64,000 bases of DNA from Eopsaltria australis. Lineage: Eukaryota; Chordata; Aves; Passeriformes; Petroicidae. The stretch lies in contig JAVTVJ010000372.1 of the NCBI GenBank assembly GCA_034509425.1, forward strand, positions 1,178,001-1,242,000. The letters run 5' to 3'. Shown piece after piece: positions 23,249 to 35,379 of this stretch (its first letter is position 1; the number at the start of each line of letters is the position of its first letter). The position numbers were made by a program, and so were the translations under genes. Under the pieces are notes generated by a model. It was not told the DNA's origin and did not search any database. It saw only the letters and a list, made by a program, of their open reading frames with translations.

Positions 23249-24830
23249 GGTGATGTGGGCTCTACCAGGCTATTTCCCCTTCCCCTTCCTCCTTTCACCA
23301 TTTTTCTTGGACAAGCCTAGACAAAAAGGGTCATTAAATGCTGCACTGGTTCCAGAGAGATGGTTGGTTGTCTCTGCCATTCCCCATCCCTGTGGCTGTG
23401 AATATTTAAATGCCTGCAATATCTAAGAACCAGAAGAGTTCAGGCTAAAAAAAGACTTTCTGGTGTACTCTGTTTACCTCCTTTAAAAATATGACTATTT
23501 ATTTTCATTTTTGCATTGGAAGAAAAACAAAACCTCAAGCATTTTATGAAAAGCTTTCTGTGGGCTGAAACATCTGGTTTTGCCTCACATGTCAGGGCTT
23601 GATTTGAATCTCTTGCATAATTTTTGATAAGGCAGATGGACTGTCTCCTCTCTCTCTCTCACACACATATACACACATTATCTGCTTTGTATTTCAGAAA
23701 CTTTTGTGTCAAACTTTTTTTTTTAATTTGAAGAAATTTTATAAAAAGTGCTTTGTTCCATTTAAGAAATTAGCTTTATGTTAATATTTGTGAAGAGTTA
23801 GTACCAAGGGTGTTTTCTTCCATAATGAATTTAATTTCAGCAGAGAAAGGATTTTACTGAGTTTCACTCCAAAAGTAAAGATGTTCTGTAGAAAATCTTG
23901 TACTTTATCAATTTTTCCCCTTTCGCTTCCACTTTTTTTCCTCATAGTTTTCCTCACAATAGTGCATAAAAAGAGTTAGCGTACAAGTGGGTGTTTTTTA
24001 GGTTTTGAGCTAAATCACAGTTTCTCATTTACTCTGTGTGCAGATGAAAAGCACAGATCTGTTGTCCTTTGGCTGATACATACTTGTATCCTTTATTGAT
24101 CTAAGCATCAGTCCTCATTATTACAGTGGGACTCATCAAGTCCAGCTGCATAGACCTGAGGTCGTATCTGAAAAAGGAAATATATGCCCCTGGAGCTCTC
24201 AGAGAATTAGGTATCGCCAGCACATTGCCCTGACTGCTGTGCCTGCTGTAGGATAAAATAAAGAATTTCTTGGAGGTGGCTCCTTCTCTCTTTGACCCTA
24301 AAGGGAATGTAGGGATTAGTTCAGGCTTAGACACCTGAATCTTAGACATGTAAACTATGGCAGATGAATCCTGCACAAAGTCCTTGGAAATGTTAATTGT
24401 CTTCCTGGAAGAATCAGCTTAAATCTTTCACTTGATGGAATGATATTGTTTATTTAGTTACTGTACAAAATTCTTGCAAACATGAAATTTCAAGCTAAAG
24501 ATCCTTTGTGCCTCGTGTGGTTTCTTTTCAGAGATAAACCCATTCTCTTTATGCATACTCTATAAACTAATTTTATACATTGTGACTGCTTTCTTCCACC
24601 TCAGGAAAAGAAATCATTCTGGGAAAAGTTGCAATGTGATCCAAAGTCCAAGTCTTTACACAGACTTCAGTGACTTTTGAATTATGATCAAAAGTGCTTG
24701 GCATTTTTTTCAACATAAAACCCCAAAGTGAATTTTTCCATTATTCAGAAGACACAAGCTGTAGTCAAGTGTTAAGGACATTGTGATTTTTAACTGAAAA
24801 CCAGTGCCATTAATTATATTGGGAGGGTTT
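23249..24830. other. AT-rich non-coding stretch
   Basis: Nothing gene-like. It contains a CT/CA microsatellite (listed separately) and many T-runs. The 91-codon minus frame at 24101-24376 has no recognised features. Confidence 0.5.
23646..23679. repeat. CT then CA microsatellite
   Basis: A (TC)n run passes directly into an imperfect (CA)n run with a TATA interruption. Confidence 0.85.
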
Positions 24831-24839
24831 GGTTTTTTT

Positions 24840-25040
24840 CTCTTTTACCTTCATTTGTCTCGTAGTCGATAATTGTTCATTAATAACAATAAATGCCCAT
24901 TTGTAGGCAGCAGGATTGCATCAGAAATGAAAGAATTTTTTTTTTCTTCACAGATTAGATCCTGGTTAGAAACCAATAAACAGAAAATAAAATCCTCTAA
25001 GATATTTTTGGGCTAATCTTCTGTTTCTAATACTGCATAT
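24840..25040. promoter_or_regulatory. Candidate conserved non-coding element with paired SOX-like sites
   Basis: At 24872-24890 the sequence attgttcattaataacaat places two inverted ATTGTT/AACAAT half-sites (SOX-type HMG-box motifs) around a CATTAAT homeodomain-like core. The rest is AT-rich and non-repetitive, with a CACAGATTAGATCC segment near 24950. This resembles vertebrate developmental enhancers, but conservation cannot be judged from one sequence. Confidence 0.25.
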
Positions 25041-25150
25041 GAAAAAAAAGTTGACACGTTGTTTTCTAAACCAAAATAATTGTTTTCTTCTTTCAAAATC
25101 TCTTTAAGGCAAATGTTCCAAAACCTTAGGCTGTATTTACATATTTTTAG

Positions 25151-25232
25151 CAGCTTTCTGTAGTTAATTTTTGTCATGTTATCAGCACTACCTTCTGTAG
25201 TTAATTTGGCGTGCAGAAAGCTGTGATTAATT
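25151..25232. repeat. Compound direct and inverted repeat with TTAATT motifs
   Basis: The word ttctgtagttaattt occurs at 25156-25170 and 25193-25207. A perfect 10-base inverted pair, cagctttctg (25151-25160) and cagaaagctg (25214-25223), encloses both. A further 'gattaatt' lies at 25225-25232. It could be a cis-regulatory cluster of homeodomain-like sites or a local duplication. Confidence 0.7.
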
Positions 25233-25393
25233 GGCCTTTGCTATAGCATTAATTTTCAGCCACAACCCCTCCTTGCCCTTTGGTGTTATGTTAATTACTG
25301 GAACAGAACCGTGAAATCGGGTACGGCACAGAGCTGTGGGGTGGCGAAGAACAGTCAGGACCTGGGTTCTGAGATGTGTCTGAGCAGCAGAAT

Positions 25394-25438
25394 GTGTCTG
25401 ATCCAAAAGTATCTGACCTAAAAGTGTCTGATCTGGAT
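25394..25438 (+). repeat. Three tandem copies of a 15-bp unit
   Basis: Units gtgtctgatccaaaa, gtatctgacctaaaa and gtgtctgatctggat follow each other exactly. A more diverged 'gtgtctgagcag' precedes them. Because 15 is a multiple of three, the minus strand has a repeating five-residue pattern inside a 74-codon open frame (25227-25451), which I regard as spurious. Confidence 0.9.
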
Positions 25439-26994
25439 TACAAAACCACAAATATGAGGGGTTCTAGGGATTAGGGAGTTCTGGCTTATTCTGAACAAGT
25501 GCTCCCTTTTACCACTTTCCTTTGTCAATGGTAATATTTTGGTAGTGCTGAAGAAAATTACTGGACACTTCTCTTCAGTCCTGGGGAGGACACTTAATTT
25601 GAAAACACTTTCCTCAGCAGATTGCCTGGCCTGACTGCTCTAAGGGCTGCTGGTTCTTGATCCAAAACCAGCTGGAGTCATTGCAGTGAGTTAAGCTTTA
25701 CATCTACCCTGTTCTTATAGAGAAGATAGTCCTAAAATGGTCACCCCTGGAGAAGTGATTTGCAGTGTTAAAAATACATTTAACATTACTTAATAATCCT
25801 GTGAGCAAACTGCTAGATTAGCAAACCAAATAATTTAGTGATGAGACCAGAATTATTACTTATTACTACCAAAATAAATGTGAATATGATAGTCTTTGGT
25901 AGAAAAATTTAATGTGGGGAAGTATCCTACGTCTCCATCCTTTGGAAAAATCCTCCCCATCAGGCTGTTTGCAAAAAAGGGGAAGGAATGGAAGGTCCTA
26001 CTTCTCCCTGGTTTTGACACTGCTCCTAGAGGTAGGAAAAAGTGCTAGATGCAGCAGGAAAAGACTGAAGAGGGAGGAAGCAGGTGGTGTAACCTGTTAT
26101 TCTATGGGCTATTGCAGAGGTTTGTGCTGAAGCTCACAAGCAGTGACCAGGACCCAGAACTCACCTTTTTTACACACAAATAGCCCTGCATGCTGGGCTG
26201 GAGAGCCACACTCATTAGTCCCCATGTTGTCCCCAAATGAGGAACTGCCCCTCTGAGGCATCTGGGTGGGAATTGAGCTGCAGGGTTCAAGTGAATTGTC
26301 AGGTTAGCCCGAGGGGTGATGGCCTCTGGCTGGGCAAAGCAGATATGTCAGGAACTTGGCAAGGCTTATGACACCCCTAAGTGACACCAACAACAGGTTC
26401 CTCTGCCTTGTTCTCATCAGGAGTGGCCTTGCGAGCTGGTAAAGGACAGCTGTCACCTGCAGACAGGGAAAGACAGGAGAATAAAGACAAGAAAGTAGAT
26501 ACTGCATTGTAAAATGCTGTGACTTTGCTCCTTTTACAGTTTAAGTGCTAGACTTGCCTCTCTGAAGCCAAGAAGTATCATTTCAATCTCTCCCACTGAT
26601 GACATAAGACTGCTGCATGACACATAGCCTTTATAAAGCATCAAACATCTAGCAATGTGATAGTTGTTTTTATCACAATGCTCCCAACAAACGACACATG
26701 CTGTTAATATGAATCTATCTTTCAGCAGCAGATATTTCAGGCACTGTTAGTAACATAATCTCACAATGTTGCCCTAATAGAGTATGCTGCAGATGTGAAT
26801 CTTGCTGGAGTGTATTCTTTCTTTGGTTATTTTCCTGTAGTTCTTGGCTTCAGTGGGACATGTGCCCACATACTGTGAATATGCTTAGCCTTGTTAATCT
26901 TTGTCTTGAGTCAGGTCTTTGTTAGCCTAAGGTGCAGAGATGCTGGAAGAGCACTGCAGGAAATGGCATGGACTGGAGGGCACTGTGGAGGAAA

Positions 26995-27045
26995 GGGAGA
27001 GCAGCAGGGCTGACCAAGAAATAAAATGGGAGAGTAGCAGGGCTG
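26995..27045 (+). repeat. Tandem duplication, 33-bp period
   Basis: gggagagcagcagggctg at 26995-27012 recurs at 27028-27045 with one change (17 of 18 identical). Confidence 0.9.
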
Positions 27046-29589
27046 TGGTGCTGTTATACCCTCCTTGAAAGAGTGTGTAACACATTTGAGTGTGATTAAG
27101 GGCGCAGGAGAATCTCTGAACTCCTGGTACAGCACTCCCAGAGAGCCTACACTGCTCTTGAGGTGCTCATCACATTAGTGTTGGCTGCAGGGTGTGGCCA
27201 AGAGTCACTCATCTCTTGGGCAATTATCCACACCCTTTGTGGTGTCTGTGCTGGCACACCAGCAGTGCCAGAGCTCTTGTCTTGGCCCTGAATGCTGGTG
27301 TTTCTGTCCTTAAAATGTCAGAGCTGTCCTTGGCATAGGTTTGGCTTGGGCTTACTGAAAGTCTCTCGTACTGTTCCTGCTCTGGAGTTAGCCTGGGCCA
27401 GGGACCATCAAAAAGGCAGTTTGGATATGACCTCCCTATTGTAGAGGCCAGGAGAGTTCAATAAATGCATGTGGCTGTGTTATGACAGCATGCTTCTGCT
27501 CCCAGGGCCAGAGAACAGGGCCTGGAGCTGCCTGGTTTATTGGTAGGGATGTAGTCATTGTGTCTGAGAGCCTCCTGCAGCAGGGAGGCTCTTGTTTCTT
27601 CTACTGTGATACAAAGAGCACATGAAATAAGAAAAAAACGGACACTGATTACATCTTTTAAAATACACGTTCTTTAAAAGTTGCATTTTTGCTAAGTAGA
27701 GAGCAAGGCAGAAAAATCTAGAAGGCCTCAAAGAAAGGTGGATCTTGAATATTGGACAATACAGTTTTACATGTGTGAAAAAATCAAGAAAGCTGCAGAA
27801 AAGTAGAAACAACAGAAAGCCAATGTATAAAAGTCTACATGTTTGATAAACTAGATCTGGAAGAACCTGTGGAATTTCTGGTCAGTTTTACAAATTCATA
27901 TCTTCTCAATATTCATATGAACAGGTATAAAAGTGTTAAGTCAATATTTATTAATTCCTAGCTTTACCATATGGATGCTGTCTTCTGTTAGTAATGCCAC
28001 TAATTTAAATGGAATTGACTTAATATAAGATTGGTGGGGCACATTGTTGAATTTCACACAGAAATGCTTACACACTACTCTTAAGTTTGTTCTCATTGTC
28101 CAGGTAATTGGCAATTCTTTGGGTATGAAATGAATAATATTTTAGTATTATAGGTTCATTAAGTCCTATACATTTGTTAATCTCACATTCTGTGTAATAC
28201 TAAGTAAGAGCTGTGTCCACTATATGCCTCTGTTGTCCAAGTCCTAAATGTATATAACACACGGTTTTATACTCAGTTATTTGAAAAAAAACCCCACCAA
28301 AATGACTTCATTATTGTGGCCTGAGAAAATAGTGCTCTTGCAACTGCCTGTAACTATCAGACAGGAACATTTATGTTGACCAAAATACTCTAATGACTGG
28401 ATCATTGCAGTATTGTTTGAGTTTTGTTGTAAAACATGACCGTGGTGTTACTCGGACAACATCGAAGATACAGCCATGATAGAGTCTGGTTTTTGAGTTT
28501 CTCTTTTTTGCAAAGTGAACCACCAGGACTGGAAGGCAGGTAAAAATTGTAATGTTTTCTCAGAGTCTGAAACTTTGGATAGTGCTTCTAAGCTGTCCTT
28601 ACCTTCTCACATCTCCTTGACCTGGACAGACAAAGACCCTGCTCCCTGCAGGCTCCAGTCTGGATTGCCAGACCTTGTCCTTCTTCCCACCAGTATTCCA
28701 TCAGAGGCACATATTTAATTTTTCTCTTCTTTTGGTGAATTTGAAAACCCATTTGATGGATTCTGTGTATGTTTGTGGGTGACAGTATTGTGTGTGTTGA
28801 GGCAGCAGAAAGGAAAGGGTTGGTAGCATTACCTTGCAGCTATGTTGGAATCATTCTCCTGGGCTTGAGGGATAATATGCCGCTCTTGGGCTCCCGAGTG
28901 GCTTGATGATACTGGTTGGTTTGAGACTTTATGCCAGTGAGCATCTCTGGCACATGGAGCCACAGATGAGAAAGGGGCCAGGCCGGACTGCAGGGGCACA
29001 GGGATGACACCCAACAAATACCTTCTCCAGCAAAGCTCATCTCTGCATTTTCAGCTCACACCAGCTAACTTAAAGCACAGCCCAAAGGAAGCAACAGCAA
29101 TTTGCCAACTAGAGTTCAAGCACTTCTTTTCCATGACACCCATGAGGCCCCAGTCCCAAGCATTTCAGGGAATAACTGTTTTCCCTTCTGCTCCTGCTCT
29201 TCAAATCTTGTAATTCAACATTATGCTCTGCCACAGACATGAATGAGAGCAAAAGTTTAATCACTTCCATACTGCTTCTGCTCCAGTCAAGAGTTTAGCC
29301 TGAGCCCACTTGCAAATAAAACAATGAAGAGAAGACTGTTGTCTTAAATACATTTTAGCTGGTTCTGTGTATTACAAAGGAAAAAAGTAAGAAGCTGCAA
29401 AGCCCCTTCAAAGGCAGGCTGGTAGAGCTGGAAAGTGTTTTCTTTTTGCATAAAGAAATAATGCTCAGTCAAACACCTACAGAGTGTAATTGCACATGAC
29501 AGTCCATGTCAGAGATCAACAATGAAAACCGAAGTAAATATTTTTTGTTTTTCAAGCTGGAAATCATGCATCAGCCTAATGAGTAACAG

Positions 29590-29615
29590 GTTTTGTTTGT
29601 TTGTTTGTGTTGTGT
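29590..29615 (+). repeat. (TTTG)n simple repeat
   Basis: Short imperfect run of TTTG units leading into tgtgttgtgtt. Confidence 0.8.
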
Positions 29616-31799
29616 TCCTGTCGGTAGGGAGGACATGCTGTTTTGTTCTCACCATTTAGTGCTGGCTTGGGTCTCTAATGCTACCATCACAATGACTTTG
29701 ACAGATTCAGCTGGAAAACCAGACGCATTTTAACCAGTGGTGCCCAAAGACCAGCTGTGTGATATGATTCACTTTGCGGAGGAGGAGAATTGTTTGTTTA
29801 AGTCACTGCCTGGTTTATGCCTGAAGGACGCCTGCTAGCAGGCTTCACCTGCTAAATCTACATAACCTGTTCTCTTTCTAAAAAAGTATTTTTGACAGTT
29901 GTCACATACACACATGTGCTGTATAAATGAACTGACATCTGCCTTACACACTTTGAATTATAACCATACTGTGGTGCTATTAGTTGCTTTTGCTATCAGT
30001 TTGCTCAGTAGTTTGATCCTCCAGCACAGTCCCAAAAAACAGAGGCACATCTTTTTGAAGCACAATTTAGAAAAATATATATTTCTTTCAGAGGGGAGGA
30101 GAAAATACTTTGAACTTCAAAAGACAGTCTAATCAAGTAGTCAGGAAATGTCAGTTTTAAGACTTCAATGAATTTGGATCCTCTAACATGTAGTTTTGCT
30201 AATTTAGTGTGCTGGATGACTTAGGAGGGTAGAAGATATATTAGGAATCAAATATGGCATGATTTTAGTGAATGGGGAATGTTTATTCACTGTTTATCAT
30301 AAAGAAAAAACATGAAGAGACTTCTGTGAAGGTTATGGGACGGCAAGTTCAAAATAAACAGCATATAGTTAAAGTGCGGCACTTATAATCTTGAAAGTTT
30401 ATGTGAATTTAAGAAAGCAATTAGATGAATTCATGGAAAAAAGAGTACTCAAAGGCTAATAACATGAAGAAATAATCTCTGTCTTAGGAAGTCCTTATGC
30501 CTCTGATTACTGGCAGCAGGAGAGGAATGCCAAGAGAGGCATCAAGAATCCTTTCTCCTATTCTGCAGTTTCTTAGTCATCCTCTATTGCTCACAGTGCC
30601 AGATCAAACTTTGTGCTCATCTTGCAAAATAAAGACAATAAACACAGCAGTGAATATAAACTGCTGTTAGAGTGCCATCAAGTAGATCCTAAATTTGGGG
30701 TACTAACACTGCCAATTTCATGTTCTATATTGTGAGCAGCTGGTTCACACAAGATTTGTGATTTAAATGTTCTTATTTTATGTTTATCCATAATTTTATG
30801 TCTATACCAAAATACTGCATATTGTTTTAAGTAAACTGATTTTTAATATTATCCTGTTTTTAAAATAGATACCTTGAGAGATAAATCACTTTGGAATTCA
30901 AGTAAAGGTGAAAGATTTTTCCTACACTTTATGGTATTAAAGTAACTAATCACCTGACAAAAGGAGCAGAATATACATATAAAACTAGTTTGTTTCTTTT
31001 ATTCTTACTTCTTAATGTAATTTGCAGAATAAATTGTCTTTTTTGAGTTTAAAGGATAAGCATTCTACAAGAATGGATATTGAGTAAATATTATAAGCTT
31101 CACAATATCTTTAAGTTCAACTGTATTAACCAGTGTACAAGAGGTCTGACTTTCAGCTAGTCTTCAATTAGTGCCTCTAGTAATGGATCCTATATATCCC
31201 TCACACACAGACACATACACATACATATGTGTTCATGTATGTAAGCTCATAGACATGCTTTTTATACTTACACTATGTATTTATGAATGGTATAGAAATG
31301 ACACAAATTACAAACCTGAAAAGAAAATGAAAAAATATTGTGTATCAAAGGACAAGGGTGCTTTCCTCTCACCATGGAACTGACTTTTAAAATAAAATTT
31401 ATATATTGTTAGACCTGTCCTCAATGTAGTATTAATCTGTTGACTTTTTTCATCATAACAAAAGGCTTACTGAAAAAAGTTGTCCCAATCTCTTAACTTT
31501 GTCACTATTTCTTTTGACAGATTTGTTTTTACACTTTCTAGCAGAAAACCCTCATTCTATGGATCTTATAATGGGAAATGTGTCTGTTAATATGGCAAGT
31601 TATATTTGGAGGCAGCATGTGCAATACTAAATGCCAGAACACCAATACGACCCATCTGCCCAATATGTAAAGTATAATAACACCATTATGAAGTGATGAT
31701 ATGTTTACATACCCTTGTAACAGGATTAAAGTTTTCTTAATTGTCTCCCGCTTGAACCTAGTGTAATGTTTTTGGTGTGTCCTATAGAATAATATTGAA

Positions 31800-32200
31800 A
31801 GAATGAACAAATCAGTGGCGGAACCTTCTGAGATTTGCCTAATTACAACTCAAATTGTTCCCATATTGGAAATTACATGCATATAATGCCTTTTGGGGCA
31901 CAGAGTAGAAGAAGCATATGAAGGTCAGCCAACAGTATTCTGCAATGAGTTCTGTCTTCATGAACTCTTAAAATGTCTTTTTCATGCAATGAGACACATT
32001 AATTTACTAGAAACAGATTTCAGAATTGTTTTATCCCATTTTGGAAGGCTTATTTCTGCAATCCCCATAAACCTGCTGAGGAAAACACAAATTACAGTTG
32101 CCCCGAATTTAGTTAAATCACCACAAATAGAAATCACTCAGCTAGGTCATGTGTAGCATTAGAATGCTGCTGCTGCATTTCAGGTATGTGGTTCAAGGGC
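31800..32200. promoter_or_regulatory. Candidate conserved non-coding element
   Basis: Non-repetitive, moderately AT-rich block containing homeodomain- and octamer-like strings such as 'gcctaattacaa', 'ttacatgcatataatgcc' and 'acacattaatttac'. An 87-codon plus frame (31893-32156) starts at TTG and shows no recognised family. I infer possible regulatory function from texture only. Confidence 0.2.
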
Positions 32201-34269
32201 TCTCAAGACGTTTAGAGACCTTCAACCAGATCTTGACCGATGCATCATTCAAAACAGCCCTGTGACACGCAGGGGAGTCTTGGGCAGGTCAAGAAGTACC
32301 AGCTGCATCCAGGTGTGTGTTCCCATGACCCTGTTGCATGGTTATCATAGGTGAACATATGACAGTTTTTTCTTTTCATTCCACTTCAGCCTTTTTTACA
32401 GCACAGCTGCTTGTTAACCAACATGATGACTTCTTGCTGGCCTAGAAGTGCAGCCTCACTGAGCGTGTCTGGGAGCAGAGAGTTACTTGCAGAATGACTA
32501 AATCTTTGGGGAATGCCTTAAAGATCAGTGAGGTCTTCCTGAGCTATTGATAATGGCTCGTGTTTCAGGACTTCATTGGCTTGATTACTTAAAGTCAAAA
32601 AAATCCCTTGGCAATCTGCTTCAAAAGTGCAGTACAGTTTCACAGTGGTATTGTGCAATAATTCTAGGTATTTAAAATCGTACAAGTCATTAAAATGTTA
32701 GCATCTATATATTATTTTAAGGAATATTCTAACACCAGTATTCTAGTAAAATCCCAGTTTCATGCAATGCTTAGTGACACTGCCAAGTATCTGAGGACTT
32801 ACACGTTGGAAACAGGCTCCATACCATCCTGCAACCATAAAACTAAACAACATGCACAAGTGTTGGTTGCCTGGGTTGTTTTAACTTAAAATACGACTGC
32901 TTGAAAGGTGTCTTCTGCCTGCTTCAGAAGAGAGACAATGCAAAGAAAAGGAGTAGATATAGTCCATGATGGATATGGGTCAGAAAAGGATCTGGGAAGG
33001 TTGTCCTGTTAAATCAAGAATCTGTCTGGGACATCCTCTTTGGTAAAATAGTTCAGGTATTGTAGCTTAGGATCTTTTACTTTCAAATATGAGTTTTGGC
33101 ATCAGTTTTGTTCATTGGTAGCCTTTTGCCTTCCAAAATCAGTGCCGAAACCCATTCTAACTGAGTGTGTCATTTGGCAGTGCTCCATGACCTTGATTTG
33201 CTCTGCTTGCACAGTACAAATGAGAGCTGTGGGTTTGGGTTTTTTTTCTGAAAATATCATGCACTTTTTTTTCAGTTCACTGGAAATTTAGAGATTTAGA
33301 GAGCCAAGTCAGACTCCTTGCATGGGTGAGAAGGGAAATGGAAATGCAATTTTTCAGGATGAACAGTACATTTGACATGTTCTGATAGACTTGTACTTGA
33401 ATCTCTTGTGAGCTCAGGGTTTCCACACTACATCATTACCATACAGATGATGGGAGCAACATGAGCTGGTCCTAGAAAAGAGTCTCAAACTTGAAGTCTA
33501 CTACTACCAAAGATTTGTGCCTCATGTTGCTATACAGAAACAGCAGTTTAGACTTAGTCTACACCAAAGCTTTGCAGCTTTACAGAGCTTTGGAGCCTTG
33601 CAAATGTTTAGGTTTTGTCTTGACCTCTAGCAGGGATGAGTGGGCAGGGAGTTCGTGCTCCTACCCGCAGCACAATTGTGGAGAGCATTAGGGCTTGGAC
33701 TCAGTCCCATGACAGGATAACCGCAGCCAGACTCCCTGGGGTGCTCTGGATGTTCTGTGCTGAACCTGTAGTGCAGTCTGAGTCTCCAGCCAGCGTATCT
33801 GGGCCCATCACATCAGCTTTGCTGGTGTTCTCAGACACAGAGCGCTGGCGTGGAGTCCCCCGTGTCATTCTTTTCCCAGATTTTGGCTGCACAAGGAAGT
33901 CATGTGTTCATGACACAATCACCTTCACATTGCTGCAGTTCATGGTGGCTGGCTTGGCCCCATTGCTTGCCATCAGCTAAAGCAAGATGACTTCTTGCTG
34001 CCTCAATCATGGCACTAACTTGGGTTTAAAGGGTCTGGGTACATTGTCTGCAGGGCAGACATAACCATTTCCAACATGGAAAATGTTCCTTAGCCATGTC
34101 CTTTCTTTCTGGGGGTTTTTTATATATAATTTTGCCCTTAGTGAACCTTGTAGCTGCAACAAGCGTTGGCAGTTTAGTGGGTGTTATCTCAGATAATCAG
34201 CTTTATTAGCAAAATCAGGTCTCACAGCTCCCTTTGGCTTGGTTCAATGCAAAGGAGCATTAACAATTT
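32201..34269. other. Non-coding stretch, nothing recognised
   Basis: Mixed composition. The longest frame, 33636-33980 on the plus strand (114 codons), lacks recognisable motifs. A small hairpin at 33564-33593 is listed separately. Confidence 0.5.
33564..33593. repeat. Short hairpin, 8-bp perfect arms
   Basis: ccaaagct (33564-33571) and agctttgg (33586-33593) are exact inverted arms around a 14-base loop, preceded by 'gacttagtctacac'. The 'gtctacac' string next to a palindrome recalls terminal sequences of palindromic DNA-transposon relics in reptiles, but this is weak. Confidence 0.4.
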
Positions 34270-34640
34270 AAGTTTAGTCTGAGATAGCTGGCTACATGGG
34301 GATTGCCAAGTTTATGTGCATGCTTCTGTGTAATTATAATTATGAAAATTGCTCTTCAGCTCGTGAAATGGTGGATTTTCACAGGCTTTTTAGATTAAGA
34401 GGCTGTCAAATATGTATGCTGTTCCAACGTACAATTCCACGGCCTTTAAAAAAATAAATTCTTTTCAATGTAGGAATCCAAGGCTCTTGCTATACAATTA
34501 TATTATGATTCAAATAATATTAATGTGAATAATGGTAATGCCAGTTAAGAAAAACTAAAAGGAATTAAGGATGAATTATTGCCGTAAGTGGCATTTAATT
34601 TGATATCATTACTCATTTGCAAAGGAACTCTTTTGTTGTC
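34270..34640. promoter_or_regulatory. Candidate conserved non-coding element, AT-rich
   Basis: Dense in homeodomain-like cores: 'gtgtaattataattatgaaa' at 34330-34349, several AATATTAAT-type strings near 34510-34530, and 'tttaatttgatatcattact' at 34596-34615. The texture is non-repetitive and unlike simple low-complexity DNA, and fits a developmental enhancer. Only cross-species alignment could confirm it. Confidence 0.25.
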
Positions 34641-35379
34641 CATCACCATATTGCTAGAGGATGGAATCCTCAGCATAATGTAGAATTTATGGTTCACACT
34701 TAAAATCATGTACAGAAGAGAGATATCTTTAACCTAAGCTAGTTACTTTGGGTCTTTAGGGGGGCAAATCCATAGCAAAATATTCAGGTATGCTTTTGGC
34801 TGATGTAACTTTAAAGAAATAATGCCAAGGTTTCACAACATGATCTCTTGTCTGATCTTTCATGTCAGAATGGAGATAAAGTTGGTGCAAAGTGTTCATT
34901 ACCAATACCAGGACCATCAGTCCCTTTAAAATATTTCAGTCAGGAATAAACTTGATCCAGTAACAAGCAGTGGGGTCTAACAGCCTGTGTTATTCTGCAG
35001 GTTGGAGGAAGAATCTTAGCAGTCTTTTCAGGACTCAAAATCTATAAGTAGAAGTAACTCATTTGGAGATGTACAATGCATTACAGGCTAATTTCCATAT
35101 ATGTTTTCCATTAATGCAAGAAAGAGCCATCTTCCTTTCTCTCTGAGTAAAGCTGTCTGAAGAATGACATGAAAAATATAGAAAAAATGTGTAAATAGTA
35201 AAAAGGTTGAATATGGTGTGTTGAGGTTCTGAAGACTGGGAGTCTCCAGGGAAACCTGAAATGTGCAGTCTTGAATGGCCATGAATCTACACTAATTAAC
35301 AAAGGCCAGGGCTGTGCACTAATGTAAGTTAGTTACAGCCCACTGAATCCAGCCACAGCAACACCTGTCTTTAATATAT

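Larger units (their letters stand above)
25439..31799. other. AT-rich non-coding stretch, no gene recognised
   Basis: About 6.3 kb. Frames are at most 91 codons and scattered over all phases. Contents I can support are two small repeats listed separately. A 'gacttcaatg' plus 'tttggatcctc' segment at 30161-30183 looks like one half of the palindromic element seen at 22.5 kb. No interspersed LINE was recognised. Confidence 0.5.

Noticed and set aside
26815..26842. miR-9-like string 'tctttggttatt'
   Set aside because: Similarity ends after twelve bases and no complementary arm is nearby.
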